Source: Paenalcaligenes hominis | GTDB taxonomy: Bacteria > Pseudomonadota > Gammaproteobacteria > Burkholderiales > Burkholderiaceae_B | Reading direction: 5' to 3' | NCBI RefSeq assembly: GCF_011927625.1 | Contig: NZ_JAATIZ010000001.1 | Span: 682,001-746,000, forward strand | DNA length: 64,000 nt | Shown: one piece after another, positions 36,911 to 47,622 of the stretch | How positions within the stretch are numbered: position 1 is the stretch's first letter | Layout: each line of letters starts with the position of its first letter | The notes under the pieces: model-generated | What the model saw: the letters and a program-made list of their open reading frames with translations, nothing else | Told to the model about the DNA's origin: nothing | Database searches by the model: none | Made by a program: the position numbers and the translations under genes

Positions 36911-37462
36911 ATGAAGTCTAAATTCGCATTAACACTTACCCGCATGGCCCACAATTTGGGTCGTAGCAATCGTGCATTACTTTTGGCTGCTACATTAGGT
37001 GTGACCATGGCCGCTACACCGGTAGTTCAAGCACAAGTTAAAATTGGTTTTGTCAGTACCGAGCGTATTTTGCGTGATTCACAACCTGCTAAAGCCGCCC
37101 AAGCAAAGATCGATTCAGAATTCAAGCGTCGTGATGACGAGTTGCAAAACCTCACCAACAAATTGCGTTCTGAAGCCCAAAAATTTGATAAAGATGCACC
37201 AGCCTTATCCGAAGCCGAGCGCATCAAACGTCAGCGTCAGTTAGCTGATTTGGACTCCGACCTTCAACGCAAACGTCGCGAGTTCCAAGAAGACTTTAAT
37301 CGTCGTCGTAACGAAGAGTTTTCTACCATTGTGGATAAAGCCGATGCCGCCATTCAAAAAATCGCTGAAACGCAAGGCTATGATTTAATTATCCAAGATG
37401 CCGTTACCGTTAGCCCACGCGTCGACATTACCGATGAGGTTTTAAAAGCGCTAGGTGGTTAA
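36911..37462 (+). CDS. skp: Periplasmic chaperone Skp/OmpH
   Basis: Skp is a trimeric, jellyfish-shaped chaperone that carries unfolded outer-membrane proteins to BamA. I place the start at ATG 36911 with AAGGTGG upstream (183 residues); the open frame extends further left but only into bamA. The signal peptide runs to about residue 40, ending Val-Val-Gln-Ala before Gln-Val-Lys-Ile-Gly-Phe-Val. The mature part is mostly a long charged coiled coil (Lys/Arg/Glu-rich), the tentacles of Skp. bamA-skp-lpxD is the canonical order. Confidence 0.95.
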   Translation: MKSKFALTLTRMAHNLGRSNRALLLAATLGVTMAATPVVQAQVKIGFVSTERILRDSQPAKAAQAKIDSEFKRRDDELQNLTNKLRSEAQKFDKDAPALSEAERIKRQRQLADLDSDLQRKRREFQEDFNRRRNEEFSTIVDKADAAIQKIAETQGYDLIIQDAVTVSPRVDITDEVLKALGG

Positions 37463-37465
37463 TTC

Positions 37466-38566
37466 ATGCCTGTGTTACTAGAGGCCGCTCAGGCTCCCAC
37501 ATTGGCCGAGCTATTGCTCTTTTTAAAACAGCAGGGCATGGAAGCACAGTTGGTGGATCAGGCAGCGGCAAAGCTGCCAATCCAAGGAATGGGCTCACTA
37601 GAGCATGCCACCCCCCAAGAAATCAGCTTCCTGTCCAACCCTCAGTTGCAGCATCAACTCAAGACGTGTAATGCAGCGGCTGTGATTATGGCTCCTGACG
37701 TTTACCAGCAACTTCCTGCCCAGCCACAGTTTGCCGTGGTGTTATTTGATCAACCCTATTTGCTCTATGCCTTATTGGCACAATGGTTTGATCAATCGCG
37801 TCTTGATGCCTTGCCTCAAGGCATCCACCCCAGTGCGGTGGTGGATCCAAGCGCACAAATTGGCGCAGGGGTAAGCATAGGGCCATTTTGTGTCATTGAT
37901 GCGCATGCTCAAATTGGTGACGGCTCTCGACTCGGGGCAGGGAGTGTGGTGGGATCGCATAGCCAAATCGGCAAACACGCTCTGATTCACCCTCGGGTTA
38001 CGCTCTATCACCAAATTATCGTTGGGGATCGCGCCATTATCCATTCAGGTGCTGTTATCGGTGCCGATGGGTTCGGCTTTGCGCCACATCCCCAAGGTGG
38101 GTGGGCTAAAATTGCTCAATTAGGTAGTGTGCATATTGGCGATGACGTAGAAATCGGTGCCAATACCACCATTGATCGTGGTGCTTTAGATAACACCATT
38201 GTCGGCAATGGCGTCAAACTCGATAATCAAATTATGCTCGGCCACAATGTGCATGTAGGGGATCACACCGCTATTGCTGCCTGTGTAGGGGTAGCAGGGT
38301 CTACCCATATTGGTGCGCGTTGCATTATTGGCGGTGCAGCCATGATTTCTGGTCATTTACATATTGCAGATGACGTACAGATATCAGGCGGTACTGCGGT
38401 CACGGCCTCCATCAAGAAAACGGGTCGTTATAGTGGGGTATATCCCTTTGCTGAGCATAAACAATGGCAATACAACGCCGCTGTGATTTCACAGCTTTCT
38501 CAATTACGTAAACGCCTACGCTCACTCGAGCGTGACGTTGAATCACCCAACACTAAGCAGGAATAA
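37466..38566 (+). CDS. lpxD: UDP-3-O-(3-hydroxyacyl)glucosamine N-acyltransferase LpxD
   Basis: LpxD adds the second 3-hydroxyacyl chain in lipid A synthesis. The 366-residue protein is slightly longer than the usual 340-350. An N-terminal uridine-binding domain (about 1-110) is followed by hexapeptide repeats forming a left-handed beta helix (His-Pro-Ser-Ala-Val-Val onward) and a C-terminal helix. The catalytic His region is [11 protein letters not shown]. It starts three bases after skp and ends three bases before fabZ. Confidence 0.97.
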   Translation: MPVLLEAAQAPTLAELLLFLKQQGMEAQLVDQAAAKLPIQGMGSLEHATPQEISFLSNPQLQHQLKTCNAAAVIMAPDVYQQLPAQPQFAVVLFDQPYLLYALLAQWFDQSRLDALPQGIHPSAVVDPSAQIGAGVSIGPFCVIDAHAQIGDGSRLGAGSVVGSHSQIGKHALIHPRVTLYHQIIVGDRAIIHSGAVIGADGFGFAPHPQGGWAKIAQLGSVHIGDDVEIGANTTIDRGALDNTIVGNGVKLDNQIMLGHNVHVGDHTAIAACVGVAGSTHIGARCIIGGAAMISGHLHIADDVQISGGTAVTASIKKTGRYSGVYPFAEHKQWQYNAAVISQLSQLRKRLRSLERDVESPNTKQE

Positions 38567-38568
38567 GC

Positions 38569-39021
38569 ATGGAACTCGATATACAACAAATCATGGAACG
38601 CTTGCCGCATCGCTATCCGATGTTGTTAGTCGATCGTGTGATTGAAATGGAACCCGGAAAAAGCATCGTGGCATTAAAAAATGTCAGTATGAATGAGCCT
38701 TTCTTTACTGGGCACTTTCCACACCATCCCGTTATGCCAGGTGTACTCATTATCGAGGCCATGGCGCAAGCAGCCGCTTTGTTTTCATTTGAAGACGATG
38801 CTGATATTGATCCTGCTAGCCAAAAAATCGCGTATTACTTAGTTGGCGTAGACGGAGCCCGTTTCCGTAAACCCGTGGTGCCAGGCGATCAGTTGCGCCT
38901 AGAGGTGGTGGCAGACCGCATTAGCCGAGCATTATGTAAATACACTGCTAAAGCATTGGTCGATGGTCAAGTGGTGGCTGAAGCCAAACTCATGTGTGCA
39001 ATTCGTATTTTGGATAAATAA
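38569..39021 (+). CDS. fabZ: 3-hydroxyacyl-ACP dehydratase FabZ
   Basis: FabZ dehydrates 3-hydroxyacyl-ACP in fatty acid elongation and thus competes with LpxA/LpxD for the same substrate. The 150-residue hot-dog protein has [12 protein letters not shown] and the catalytic His49 (Gly-His-Phe-Pro) and Glu63 (Ile-Glu-Ala-Met-Ala-Gln). It lies between lpxD and lpxA with three-base gaps on each side, the classical arrangement that balances lipid A and phospholipid synthesis. Confidence 0.98.
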   Translation: MELDIQQIMERLPHRYPMLLVDRVIEMEPGKSIVALKNVSMNEPFFTGHFPHHPVMPGVLIIEAMAQAAALFSFEDDADIDPASQKIAYYLVGVDGARFRKPVVPGDQLRLEVVADRISRALCKYTAKALVDGQVVAEAKLMCAIRILDK

Positions 39022-39024
39022 TCA

Positions 39025-39813
39025 ATGAGTCTTATCCATCCTACTGCCTTAATCGCTGATGGCGCCGTGTTGGCGGATGACGTAGAGGTGGGGGCTTATA
39101 GTGTTATTGGGCCGCACGTCTCAGTGGGTGCGGGCACTAAAATCGGACCTCACTGTGTGATTGATGGGCACACTACGATTGGTAAAGCAAACCATTTTTA
39201 CCGCTTTTGTTCCATTGGCGGCATGCCCCAAGACAAAAAATATGCCGGTGAGCCCACCCGTTTGGAAATAGGCGATGGCAATATGGTGCGGGAATACGTC
39301 ACCATTAACACGGGCACTATCCAAGATGTCGGCGTAACACGCGTTGGGAATGACAATTGGATTATGGCGTATGTGCACATAGCTCATGATTGTCAGATAG
39401 GTAGTCACACGATTATTGCGAACAACGTGCAATTAGCTGGCCATATTCAAATTGGTGACTGGGCAGTATTAGGGGGCTCTTCTGCGTTTCATCAGTTTGT
39501 GCGTATTGGCGCCCATGCAATGGTAGGGGGAACAAGCTCTGTACGACAGGATATTCCACCATACGTGATCGGGGCAGGCGACCCGTTTAGACCCAGTGGC
39601 GTCAATAGCGAAGGTTTAAAGCGTCGTGGCGCTGGCGAAGGCACTGTGCGAGCCATCAAAGAAGCCTACAAATTACTGTATCGTCGTCAGTTAACAGTAG
39701 AGCAAGCCATACAGCAAATGCCAGAGTTAGCGCATAACGAGGTAGAGTTAGCTGCCATTCATGTGCTGACTGAATTTCTGGCATTGTCACAGCGTGGTAT
39801 TGTACGTCCATGA
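39025..39813 (+). CDS. lpxA: UDP-N-acetylglucosamine acyltransferase LpxA
   Basis: LpxA catalyses the first lipid A step, acylating UDP-GlcNAc from 3-hydroxyacyl-ACP. At 262 residues it matches the family. It is built from hexapeptide repeats from Ile-His-Pro-Thr-Ala-Leu on; catalytic His is in Ala-Tyr-Val-His-Ile-Ala-His-Asp-Cys. The C-terminal helical part starts at [10 protein letters not shown]. Its stop overlaps the lpxB start by four bases (ATGA). Confidence 0.98.
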   Translation: MSLIHPTALIADGAVLADDVEVGAYSVIGPHVSVGAGTKIGPHCVIDGHTTIGKANHFYRFCSIGGMPQDKKYAGEPTRLEIGDGNMVREYVTINTGTIQDVGVTRVGNDNWIMAYVHIAHDCQIGSHTIIANNVQLAGHIQIGDWAVLGGSSAFHQFVRIGAHAMVGGTSSVRQDIPPYVIGAGDPFRPSGVNSEGLKRRGAGEGTVRAIKEAYKLLYRRQLTVEQAIQQMPELAHNEVELAAIHVLTEFLALSQRGIVRP

Positions 39814-40988
39814 AGCAAATAGCCATGGTAGCAGGCGAGCCCTCTGGCGACTTGCTAGCCAGTCGCATCATGTCGGGCATTCAAGCTCAAGAGCCCACCG
39901 CCCATTTTACTGGCATTGGTGGGCCTCAAATGGTGCAGCGAGGTTTTGAGTCAAGGTATCCCATGGATACCTTGAGCATTTTTGGCTATGCCGATGCAAT
40001 CAAAACGCTTCCTTCACTATTGCAGACATTCTACGGCAGCTTAAATTATTGGAAAAAAAATAAACCCGATGTGTTTGTAGGGATTGATGCGCCTGATTTT
40101 AATTTGCGTATGGAGTCGCGTTTACGACCTTTAGGCATTCCCACTGTACAGTTTGTGGGGCCATCAATTTGGGCGTGGCGCTATGAACGCATTCATAAAA
40201 TTCGCCAAGCCGTCTCTCATATGCTGGTGTTGTTTCCGTTCGAGGTGCCTTTATATGAAAAGGAAGGGGTGCCTGTCACGTGTGTGGGTCATCCCTTAGC
40301 GCAAAACATTCCATTGCAGCCAGATCAAGCTGCAGCACGACAACGTTTGGGTTTAAACACAGAGGGGCCAGTATTAGCCGTTTTGCCTGGCAGCCGACGC
40401 AGTGAGGTTCAGCTGCTCAGTCCACGATTCTTACAGGCCGTCCAGATATTGCAACGTCAGCACCCCGAGTTAGTTGTTGTCGTACCCATGGTCAATGCGC
40501 AGCGCCGTGCCGAATTCGATGCGATTTTGCAGCAATACCCGATTAAGCATTTACATGTGCTTGACCAGCCTCATCTTTCTCAACAAGATAGGCCCATCGC
40601 TTGGGAAGCCATGGAGGCCGCTGATGCTTTATTAGTAGCTAGCGGTACTGCCACCTTAGAGGCCATGCTGTTCAAGCGTCCTATGGTCATTTCCTATGTG
40701 TTGACGCCATTAATGAAAAAACTCATGGCATGGCAATCGGGACAAAGTCGGCCGTTAACGGATTGGGTAGGCTTGCCAAACATACTTGCTCAAGATTTTG
40801 TGGTGCCTGAGCTATTACAAGACGAGGCGACGCCTGAAAAATTAGCACAAGCCGCCCAGCGCGCGTTGTTTGATAGCGTTTGGTCCCAGCACGTTGCGCA
40901 ACGTTTTTTGACGCTTCACCACAGCCTACGCTTAGATACGCCACGCATTGCCGCGGCTAAAATCCTAGAGGTGGCCCGTCATGGTTGA
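39810..40988 (+). CDS. lpxB: Lipid-A-disaccharide synthase LpxB
   Basis: LpxB is the membrane-associated glycosyltransferase joining lipid X to UDP-diacylglucosamine. The 392-residue protein starts with Val-Ala-Gly-Glu-Pro-Ser-Gly-Asp-Leu and contains Gly-Ile-Asp-Ala-Pro-Asp-Phe-Asn, Pro-Ser-Ile-Trp-Ala-Trp-Arg and Leu-Pro-Gly-Ser-Arg-Arg-Ser-Glu, all family marks. It overlaps lpxA by four bases and rnhB by eight, indicating tight translational coupling. Confidence 0.98.
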   Translation: MKQIAMVAGEPSGDLLASRIMSGIQAQEPTAHFTGIGGPQMVQRGFESRYPMDTLSIFGYADAIKTLPSLLQTFYGSLNYWKKNKPDVFVGIDAPDFNLRMESRLRPLGIPTVQFVGPSIWAWRYERIHKIRQAVSHMLVLFPFEVPLYEKEGVPVTCVGHPLAQNIPLQPDQAAARQRLGLNTEGPVLAVLPGSRRSEVQLLSPRFLQAVQILQRQHPELVVVVPMVNAQRRAEFDAILQQYPIKHLHVLDQPHLSQQDRPIAWEAMEAADALLVASGTATLEAMLFKRPMVISYVLTPLMKKLMAWQSGQSRPLTDWVGLPNILAQDFVVPELLQDEATPEKLAQAAQRALFDSVWSQHVAQRFLTLHHSLRLDTPRIAAAKILEVARHG

Positions 40989-41583
40989 TTTGGAGCTATT
41001 ACTTCAGCAACATCGCTGCGTAGCGGGGGTAGACGAGGCGGGTCGTGGGCCCTTAGCTGGACCTGTATTTGCGGCTGCCGTTATTTTAGATCCAGAGCGA
41101 CCGCTTCCAGAGTTAATGGATTCCAAAAAGCTCAGTGCAAAAAAACGTGATGCATTGGCCTTACAAATTAAAGAACACGCCTTAGCTTGGTGTATTGCGA
41201 GTGCGAATACCGAAGAAATTGATCGGCTCAATATTTTGCAAGCCACCCTGTTAGCCATGCATCGCGCCTGTGCGCAATTGGCTTTAAGCCCCGAGTTGAT
41301 TTTAATTGATGGTAATCGGGTGCCTACCGATTTGCTCGCTCCAGCACGGGCAGTAATTAAAGGCGATGACCTTATCCCTGCTATTTCAGCGGCTTCTATT
41401 CTTGCAAAAACAGCCCGCGATGCGGCGTGCATGGTGATGCATGAACACTATCCCCATTATGGATTCGATCAACATAAAGGCTATGGCACCAAGCTGCACA
41501 AAGAGCGCTTATTGCATTATGGCCCTTGCCCCGAGCATCGTCGCAGTTTTGCGCCGGTACGGGATTTAGTCCAAGCAAAATAA
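40981..41583 (+). CDS. rnhB: Ribonuclease HII
   Basis: RNase HII removes RNA from RNA-DNA hybrids and nicks at misinserted ribonucleotides. The 200-residue product has catalytic Asp18-Glu19 in [13 protein letters not shown], then Asp-Ser-Lys-Lys-Leu and Leu-Ile-Asp-Gly-Asn. It overlaps lpxB by eight bases, and its TAA shares a base with the next ATG (TAATG). lpxB-rnhB-SpoU methyltransferase is a beta-proteobacterial arrangement. Confidence 0.97.
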   Translation: MVDLELLLQQHRCVAGVDEAGRGPLAGPVFAAAVILDPERPLPELMDSKKLSAKKRDALALQIKEHALAWCIASANTEEIDRLNILQATLLAMHRACAQLALSPELILIDGNRVPTDLLAPARAVIKGDDLIPAISAASILAKTARDAACMVMHEHYPHYGFDQHKGYGTKLHKERLLHYGPCPEHRRSFAPVRDLVQAK

Positions 41584-42371
41584 TGCGTCTTATTCAATCT
41601 AAAGAAAATCCTCAATACAAACAATTAGTGCGTATTAGCCAAGGTAAAAAAGCGGAAGGTCAGTTGTTTGTCTGGCTCGAGGGCATTCACCTGAGTCAAG
41701 CTTGGCTCGATGCGGGCTACGAGGTGGTGTTGGCGGCATTTGATGCAGAGCGACTCACTCAGCAGCATGAACTCCAACAGCTTGCACAACGTTTAGATGA
41801 ACGTATCTGTATGAGTTTGACGCCATCCCTGATGCGAGCACTGTCTTCTGTAGAACAAGGCCAAGGCATTGGGCTGGTCGTGCAAGCCCCGCCTACGATC
41901 GCAACTCAAGCCATTACGCAAAGCTGCGTGTATTTAGATCGGATTCAAGACCCCGGCAATGTAGGCACGTTGTTGCGCACGATGGCTGCAGCGGGGATCA
42001 ACCGCGCTTTTTTGTCGCCCGGTTGCGCCTGGGCCTGGTCACAAAAAGTATTGCGTAGCGCACAAGGGGCGCATTTTGCTATGCAAGTCCATGAGCAGAT
42101 TGAACGTGCTCAGTTCATACAATTAGCGCAGATTCCTATCTATGCTACGGCTTTAGAGCACGCAGAACCTTTGTACCGCCTAGACTTAGCACAGCCAATT
42201 GCGTGGGTATTTGGCAATGAGGGGCAAGGGGTTCATACTGAATTACTCGAGCAAGCCCAACAGCGCGTTTTTATTCCTCAGGTTGAGCAGGTGGAATCCT
42301 TAAATGTAGCGGCCGCTGCTGCTGTGTGCTTGTTTGAGCAGCGGCGCCAATTGCATTGGGTGCGCGTCTAG
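41583..42371 (+). CDS. SpoU/TrmH-family RNA 2'-O-methyltransferase
   Basis: A 262-residue RNA methyltransferase of the SPOUT (trefoil-knot) class. The N-terminal part (about 1-95, with Ile-Gln-Ser-Lys-Glu-Asn-Pro-Gln) is the RNA-binding substrate domain. The SpoU domain shows Asp-Arg-Ile-Gln-Asp-Pro-Gly-Asn-Val-Gly-Thr, Phe-Gly-Asn-Glu-Gly-Gln-Gly-Val and Glu-Ser-Leu-Asn-Val-Ala-Ala-Ala, the three motifs that form the knot and bind S-adenosylmethionine. I chose ATG 41583 (TAATG overlap with rnhB) over a start inside rnhB. The target could be rRNA (RlmB-like) or tRNA; not decidable here. It converges on ppsR with a four-base overlap. Confidence 0.93.
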   Translation: MRLIQSKENPQYKQLVRISQGKKAEGQLFVWLEGIHLSQAWLDAGYEVVLAAFDAERLTQQHELQQLAQRLDERICMSLTPSLMRALSSVEQGQGIGLVVQAPPTIATQAITQSCVYLDRIQDPGNVGTLLRTMAAAGINRAFLSPGCAWAWSQKVLRSAQGAHFAMQVHEQIERAQFIQLAQIPIYATALEHAEPLYRLDLAQPIAWVFGNEGQGVHTELLEQAQQRVFIPQVEQVESLNVAAAAAVCLFEQRRQLHWVRV

Positions 42372-43201
42372 TAGATGCGTTTATTTAAGCCCACTTCATC
42401 AAGAATTTTGGTGGAAATTTCTTCGATGGAGCGTGTGGTGGTAGATAACCATGGAATATTTTCTAAACGCATTAAGCGCTCGGCTTCGGCCACCTCGTTA
42501 ATACACTGCTTTAGCGAGGCATAGGTACTATTAGGGCGGCGTTCATGGCGTACCTCGGCTAGGCGATCGGGATGAATAGAAAGCCCAAAGAGTTTTTTTC
42601 TGTAAGGCACAAGCGATAAAGGTAAAGCACCACGCTCAAAGTCATCGGGAATCAAAGGGTAATTCGCTGCTTTCACCCCATATTGCATGGCTAAATATAA
42701 ACTTGTTGGCGTTTTGCCACAACGAGAAACCCCAACCAAGATTACATCCGCTTGTTCTAGACCATTAATGAGTTGGCCATCATCGTGCGCTAAACTGAAA
42801 TTAATGGCCTCGATGCGATTACTGTATTGCTTGGACATTACATTGCTGTGTGAGCGACCCACAGACCGATCGGCTTTAGTGCCTAGTGCGCGTTCGATGT
42901 GGCGCACAAAGCTGCCAAATAAATCCATAAAAATACAATTGGCCGAACCAATCGTGCGCGCCATTTTAGGGTCCACCAAGGTGCTAAAGACCAATGGTTT
43001 TTCTCCTGTTTCCTCAAAGCAACGGTTGATGCGTACAGTCACATCTTGGGCTTTTTCAATGGTGTCGATGAACGGCACCCGCACAGCTTGGAACTCAAAC
43101 TCTTGAAACTGTGATAAAACCGAATGGCTGAAGGTTTCAGCGGTAATCCCCGTGCTGTCAGAAACCACGAACACAGTACGGTTAATTGGCGATGTAGTCA
43201 T
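42368..43201 (-). CDS. ppsR: PEP synthetase regulatory kinase/pyrophosphorylase PpsR
   Basis: PpsR (DUF299) inactivates PEP synthase by ADP-dependent threonine phosphorylation and reactivates it by Pi-dependent dephosphorylation. The 277-residue protein (from ATG 43201; a GTG at 43213 would add four residues) has N-terminal Val-Phe-Val-Val-Ser-Asp-Ser-Thr-Gly-Ile-Thr-Ala-Glu and the P-loop Gly-Val-Ser-Arg-Cys-Gly-Lys-Thr-Pro-Thr-Ser. It is divergent from its target ppsA, the usual pairing. Confidence 0.96.
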   Translation of the reverse strand: MTTSPINRTVFVVSDSTGITAETFSHSVLSQFQEFEFQAVRVPFIDTIEKAQDVTVRINRCFEETGEKPLVFSTLVDPKMARTIGSANCIFMDLFGSFVRHIERALGTKADRSVGRSHSNVMSKQYSNRIEAINFSLAHDDGQLINGLEQADVILVGVSRCGKTPTSLYLAMQYGVKAANYPLIPDDFERGALPLSLVPYRKKLFGLSIHPDRLAEVRHERRPNSTYASLKQCINEVAEAERLMRLENIPWLSTTTRSIEEISTKILDEVGLNKRIY

Positions 43202-43284
43202 ATTTAATAGCACACTCTAGGTCGATAAACGGTACAATCGCAAAGAGTAACAACCATTGGGGCGCTAAGCAAGGCAGGTTTGCC

Positions 43285-43308
43285 TAATACAGTTAGCTAA
43301 ATGTATTA
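43285..43308. promoter_or_regulatory. Inverted repeat in the ppsR/ppsA divergent region
   Basis: TAATACA (43285-43291) and TGTATTA (43302-43308) are perfect 7-bp arms separated by 10 bases, lying 37 bases before the ppsA start. It could be an operator for a carbon-flux regulator or part of a divergent promoter. I do not recognise the motif. Confidence 0.35.
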
Positions 43309-43344
43309 CACAAACTTGCTTTTTACTTTTTGAAGGTGACTTTT

Positions 43345-45708
43345 ATGTCTTACGTATTACCCTTTGAGACGTTGCGCATGAGCGACGTTGAAACGGTTGG
43401 TGGAAAAAACGCGTCCCTCGGTGAAATGATTAGCCAGCTTGCCAATGCAGGCGTGCGTGTGCCTGGTGGTTTTGCAACCACTGCCGAGGCTTTTCGTGAG
43501 TTTCTTAAAGCAGATGGCCTTGATAAACGCATTGAAGCCCGTTTAACCACCTTTGATCCCGACGATGTACGTGCTTTAGCCGAAGCTGGCGCACAAATTC
43601 GTCAGTGGATTATCGATACCCCTTTCCCTCCTGCGCTCGAACAGCAAATTCGCGATGCGTTTGCGGCTTTAGATGCTGACGGTAAAGGTTCTTTTGCTGT
43701 GCGTTCTTCCGCTACTGCCGAAGATTTGCCCGATGCCTCGTTTGCGGGTCAACAGGAAAGCTACCTTAACGTAGTGGGTATTGATGACGTATTACAAAAA
43801 ATTCACCTTGTATTTGCTTCGTTGTACAACGATCGTGCAATCTCTTATCGTGTTCACAAAGGCTTTGAGCACGCTGAGGTCGCAATTTCTGCTGGTGTGC
43901 AACGCATGGTACGTTCCGATAAAGGCAGTTCTGGCGTCATGTTCACCATCGACACCGAGTCTGGTTTTAAAGACGTAGTGTTTATTACCTCTGCCTACGG
44001 CTTAGGGGAAACCGTGGTACAGGGTGCGGTTAACCCAGACGAGTTTTATGTTTTCAAACCGACACTAGCGGCTGGTCACGATGCCATCATTAGCCGTCGC
44101 ATTGGTTCAAAACTCTTGCGCATGGAGTTCGATGAAAAGCGCGAAAGCGGCGAGGCCGTTCGCACTGTCGACGTTCCCGTGTCCGAGCGCAATCGTTACT
44201 CTCTGTCTGATGACGAGGTCAACGAGCTAGCGCGCTATGCCATGATCATCGAAGAGCATTACCAGCGTCCCATGGATATTGAATGGGGTCGCGACGGTAT
44301 TGATGGCAAGATTTATATTCTTCAAGCTCGCCCTGAAACCGTTAAGTCTCAATTGGGTAATAACGACGTCCAAGAGCGCTACAAGCTCAAAGCCACTGGC
44401 GATGTGCTTGTTACAGGCCGTGCTATCGGTCAAAAAATTGGTTCAGGTAAAGTGCGCTTGGTCGGTGATGCGAGCGAGATGCATCATGTTCAAGCCGGCG
44501 ATGTGTTGGTCACAGACATGACGGATCCCAACTGGGAACCCGTCATGAAGCTAGCTTCGGCAATTGTGACGAACCGTGGTGGCCGTACATGTCACGCCGC
44601 AATTATTGCGCGCGAGCTAGGCATTCCCGCTGTGGTAGGGTGCGCCAATGCCACCGATCTCCTAAAAGAAGGCCAAGAGGTCACCGTGTCGTGTGCTGAA
44701 GGCGACGAGGGGCGTATTTACGACGGTTTACTCGAGACAGAGGTCGAAGAGGTCAGCTGGGGTGAAATGCCAGAGATCGGCATGAAAGTCATGATGAACG
44801 TCGGTAACCCCCAATTGGCTTTTGACTTTGCTCAAATTCCAAACCATGGGGTTGGCCTAGCGCGTCTTGAATTCATTATTAATAACAATATTGCTATCCA
44901 CCCTAAAGCTGTTTTAGATTACCCCAATGTGGATGCTGATTTGAAAAAGGCTGTCGAGTCAGCCGCACGCGGTTATGCTAGCCCACGCGCATTCTTTGTA
45001 GAAAAATTGGCCGAAGGCGTAGCCACTTTAGCGGCAGCGTTTTACCCCAAGCCCGTCATCGTGCGTATGTCCGACTTTAAATCGAACGAATACCGTAAAT
45101 TAGTCGGTGGCTCTCGCTACGAGCCCGAGGAAGAGAACCCGATGTTGGGTTTCCGTGGCGCAGCGCGTTACGTGTCGGACGACTTCCAAGAATGTTTCCG
45201 CATGGAATGTGAAGCCTTACGCAAAGTGCGTGACGAAATGGGCTTAACCAACGTAGAAATTATGATTCCATTTGTGCGTACTCTCACACAAGCAGAAAAA
45301 GTGGTGAATTTACTTGCGCAAAACGGTTTAGAACGTGGCAAAAACGGTCTACGCTTAATCATGATGTGTGAAGTACCTTCGAATGCAATCTTGGCTGACG
45401 AGTTCCTAAACTACTTTGATGGTTTCTCGATTGGTTCTAATGACATGACTCAACTTACCTTGGGTCTAGATCGTGACTCTGGTATGGAACTTCTCGCTGA
45501 CGACTTCGACGAGCGCGATGCGGCGGTGAAATTTATGTTGAGTCGTGCTATTCAAGCGTGTCGCAAAGCAGGCAAGTACGTAGGTATTTGCGGTCAAGGG
45601 CCTAGCGATCATCCTGACCTAGCTGAATGGTTACGTGATGAAGGTATTGCATCCTTATCGCTAAACCCTGATACGGTTGTGGATACTTGGCAGCGTCTTG
45701 CTAAGTAA
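43345..45708 (+). CDS. ppsA: Phosphoenolpyruvate synthase
   Basis: PpsA converts pyruvate and ATP to PEP, AMP and Pi, the gluconeogenic entry. I use ATG 43345 (787 residues) with AAGGTGA five bases upstream; the frame extends to a TTG inside that ribosome site. The N-terminal ATP domain starts with [11 protein letters not shown]. The swivelling phosphohistidine is His417 in Gly-Gly-Arg-Thr-Cys-His-Ala-Ala, and the PEP-binding domain includes Gly-Ile-Cys-Gly-Gln-Gly near the end. Thr preceding Cys-His is the residue PpsR-type enzymes modify. Ends at a strong terminator. Confidence 0.98.
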   Translation: MSYVLPFETLRMSDVETVGGKNASLGEMISQLANAGVRVPGGFATTAEAFREFLKADGLDKRIEARLTTFDPDDVRALAEAGAQIRQWIIDTPFPPALEQQIRDAFAALDADGKGSFAVRSSATAEDLPDASFAGQQESYLNVVGIDDVLQKIHLVFASLYNDRAISYRVHKGFEHAEVAISAGVQRMVRSDKGSSGVMFTIDTESGFKDVVFITSAYGLGETVVQGAVNPDEFYVFKPTLAAGHDAIISRRIGSKLLRMEFDEKRESGEAVRTVDVPVSERNRYSLSDDEVNELARYAMIIEEHYQRPMDIEWGRDGIDGKIYILQARPETVKSQLGNNDVQERYKLKATGDVLVTGRAIGQKIGSGKVRLVGDASEMHHVQAGDVLVTDMTDPNWEPVMKLASAIVTNRGGRTCHAAIIARELGIPAVVGCANATDLLKEGQEVTVSCAEGDEGRIYDGLLETEVEEVSWGEMPEIGMKVMMNVGNPQLAFDFAQIPNHGVGLARLEFIINNNIAIHPKAVLDYPNVDADLKKAVESAARGYASPRAFFVEKLAEGVATLAAAFYPKPVIVRMSDFKSNEYRKLVGGSRYEPEEENPMLGFRGAARYVSDDFQECFRMECEALRKVRDEMGLTNVEIMIPFVRTLTQAEKVVNLLAQNGLERGKNGLRLIMMCEVPSNAILADEFLNYFDGFSIGSNDMTQLTLGLDRDSGMELLADDFDERDAAVKFMLSRAIQACRKAGKYVGICGQGPSDHPDLAEWLRDEGIASLSLNPDTVVDTWQRLAK

Positions 45709-45727
45709 TTTGCACATTTAATCATAA

Positions 45728-45758
45728 AATGCCACTTCTTGCGAAGTGGCATTTTTTT
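45728..45758 (+). terminator. Rho-independent terminator after ppsA
   Basis: AATGCCACTTC pairs with GAAGTGGCATT around a TTGC loop and runs into a T tract, 19 bases after the ppsA stop. A textbook intrinsic terminator. Confidence 0.93.
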
Positions 45759-45838
45759 CCCTATACAACTTTAGTCAAATTATGTTGCGATGCAGCAAGC
45801 TAACGGTTATTGTGTGGATTCATTGAAGAGGGAACGGT

Positions 45839-47143
45839 ATGGAATCAATCACTCCCATTGTTATTGTTGGTGGTGGCGCAGGAGGTCTAGAGCTAGCTGC
45901 AAAGTTAGGACGAAAACATGGCGCCCAACATGTTTATTTAATAGACAAAGAAACCGATCACATTTGGAAACCTTCTTTGCATGAAGTGGCCGCCGGTACA
46001 CTAGACATTCACCGTGAGGGGTTGTCGTATTTTATGCTAGCGCGGGATTGCAACTTCACCTTTATATTGGGTGCATTAACGGGCTTAGACCAAGCCAAAC
46101 AATGCATTCATATTGCGCCTGCTTATAACGAGGCAGGACAACAGTTATTTCCAGCACGTGACATTCACTACGGCACACTGGTGGTGGCAGTGGGTAGCAA
46201 GTCTAATTTTTTTAATACAGCAGGTGCCGAGCAACATGCGATTACGCTGGATGCGACGGCTCAAGCTGAAAACTTTAGGCTTAAGCTCTTGCATGCCTTA
46301 ACACAAACTGTGTTTAGCGGCTCCGCAGACACCGCACCCAAACCCTTGCACATTACTATTGTTGGGGGCGGAGCCACTGGTGTGGAACTGGCTGCAGAGT
46401 TGACCGAGGCCGTCACCAGTTTTCATTTTTATGGTGCTAATACGCTTACCCCCGAGCGCCAGCTAGCGATTACATTATTAGAGGGCGCAGATCGAATTTT
46501 GGCAGCATTGCCTCCGGAGCTATCGGCACGTGCCACCCAGCTTTTAGAAAGCCGAGGTATTCAAGTATGTACGGGGGTCCGTGTCACTGAAGTACAACAC
46601 GATCAACTCTTGGACGCCACAGGGCAGCGTTATGCTTCGGATCTCTGTGTCTGGGCGGCTGGAATTCAAGCGCCTGCGTTTTTGTCTACGTTAGGCTTAG
46701 AAACGAATCGTATTAATCAGTTAGTAGTCAACGAACGATTAGAAACCGCTAATCCGACTATTTATGCGATTGGCGACTGTGCTCAAGCCCCATGGGTGGG
46801 ATCAGATGGCTATCTACCTGCCCGAGCACAAGTAGCGCATCAGCAGGCCAGTTACCTTTACAAGGTATTAACAGCTCGTCTCAGAGGGCAAAGTTATCCG
46901 GCGGGGTTTAAATACAAAGACTACGGCTCGCTCGTATCCGTAGGCCACACTAAAGGGGTAGGCAGTTTGATGGGGGTGTTGTCGGGCAAGAGCTGGTTCG
47001 TAGAGGGGTTGATAGCGCGAACCATGTATATGAGCTTGCACCTAATGCACCATGCCGCCGTAATGGGGGTGATGCGTACGTTTAGCATTGTGCTGGGGCG
47101 GTTATTATTGAAGCGTTCCGCCCCGCGCATTAAGCTGCATTAA
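45839..47143 (+). CDS. ndh: Type II NADH dehydrogenase (NDH-2)
   Basis: A non-proton-pumping NADH:quinone oxidoreductase bound to the inner membrane. The 434-residue flavoprotein begins with the FAD motif Val-Gly-Gly-Gly-Ala-Gly-Gly-Leu-Glu-Leu-Ala; a second Rossmann motif, Val-Gly-Gly-Gly-Ala-Thr-Gly-Val-Glu-Leu-Ala-Ala-Glu-Leu, binds NADH. Tyr-Ala-Ile-Gly-Asp-Cys-Ala and a C-terminal amphipathic region (Met-Tyr-Met-Ser-Leu-His-Leu-Met-His-His) complete the family picture. It stands alone after the ppsA terminator and meets smpB tail to tail with no gap. Confidence 0.95.
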   Translation: MESITPIVIVGGGAGGLELAAKLGRKHGAQHVYLIDKETDHIWKPSLHEVAAGTLDIHREGLSYFMLARDCNFTFILGALTGLDQAKQCIHIAPAYNEAGQQLFPARDIHYGTLVVAVGSKSNFFNTAGAEQHAITLDATAQAENFRLKLLHALTQTVFSGSADTAPKPLHITIVGGGATGVELAAELTEAVTSFHFYGANTLTPERQLAITLLEGADRILAALPPELSARATQLLESRGIQVCTGVRVTEVQHDQLLDATGQRYASDLCVWAAGIQAPAFLSTLGLETNRINQLVVNERLETANPTIYAIGDCAQAPWVGSDGYLPARAQVAHQQASYLYKVLTARLRGQSYPAGFKYKDYGSLVSVGHTKGVGSLMGVLSGKSWFVEGLIARTMYMSLHLMHHAAVMGVMRTFSIVLGRLLLKRSAPRIKLH

Positions 47144-47602
47144 TTAATCACGACGACGTGTGTCGTGTTTGAGCCAACGTTCCTGTTCTCGTTGCCAGTC
47201 ACGTTCACGCGTTGTGTCTCGTTTGTCGTGTTGCTTTTTCCCTTTACCTAAGCCTATGTCCATTTTTATGCGACCACGGCTGTAATGTAAATTTAAAGGA
47301 ACGAGCGTGTAGCCGCGCTGTTCGACACGCCCGATGAGTTTGTTAATCTCTTCGGATTTCAATAAGAGTTTACGGGTGCGTGTAGTATCAGGCACAATGT
47401 GGGTAGATGCATTGGCTAATGGACTAATGTGCATACCAATGACCCAAATTTCGCCATCGCGGATCACAATGTAACTTTCAGCCAGTTGAACATGGCCGCT
47501 TCGTATAGCTTTGACTTCCCAGCCTTGTAGTACCAAGCCGGCTTCGTAGCGCTCTTCAATAAAATACTCGTGCCGTGCTTTGCGATTCTCAACAATACTC
47601 AT
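47144..47602 (-). CDS. smpB: SsrA-binding protein SmpB
   Basis: SmpB binds tmRNA and brings it to stalled ribosomes for trans-translation. The 152-residue basic protein has Asn-Arg-Lys-Ala-Arg-His-Glu-Tyr, Gly-Trp-Glu-Val-Lys-Ala-Ile-Arg and Ala-Glu-Ser-Tyr-Ile, followed by the Arg/Lys-rich C-terminal tail that enters the mRNA channel. It is divergent from ratA, as in many proteobacteria. The tmRNA gene is not in this window. Confidence 0.98.
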   Translation of the reverse strand: MSIVENRKARHEYFIEERYEAGLVLQGWEVKAIRSGHVQLAESYIVIRDGEIWVIGMHISPLANASTHIVPDTTRTRKLLLKSEEINKLIGRVEQRGYTLVPLNLHYSRGRIKMDIGLGKGKKQHDKRDTTRERDWQREQERWLKHDTRRRD

Positions 47603-47622
47603 GAATTTCTAACCTATTTTAG

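Noticed and set aside
42687-43106. 139-codon open frame antisense to ppsR
   Set aside because: Opposite a clear PpsR coding region; no independent support.
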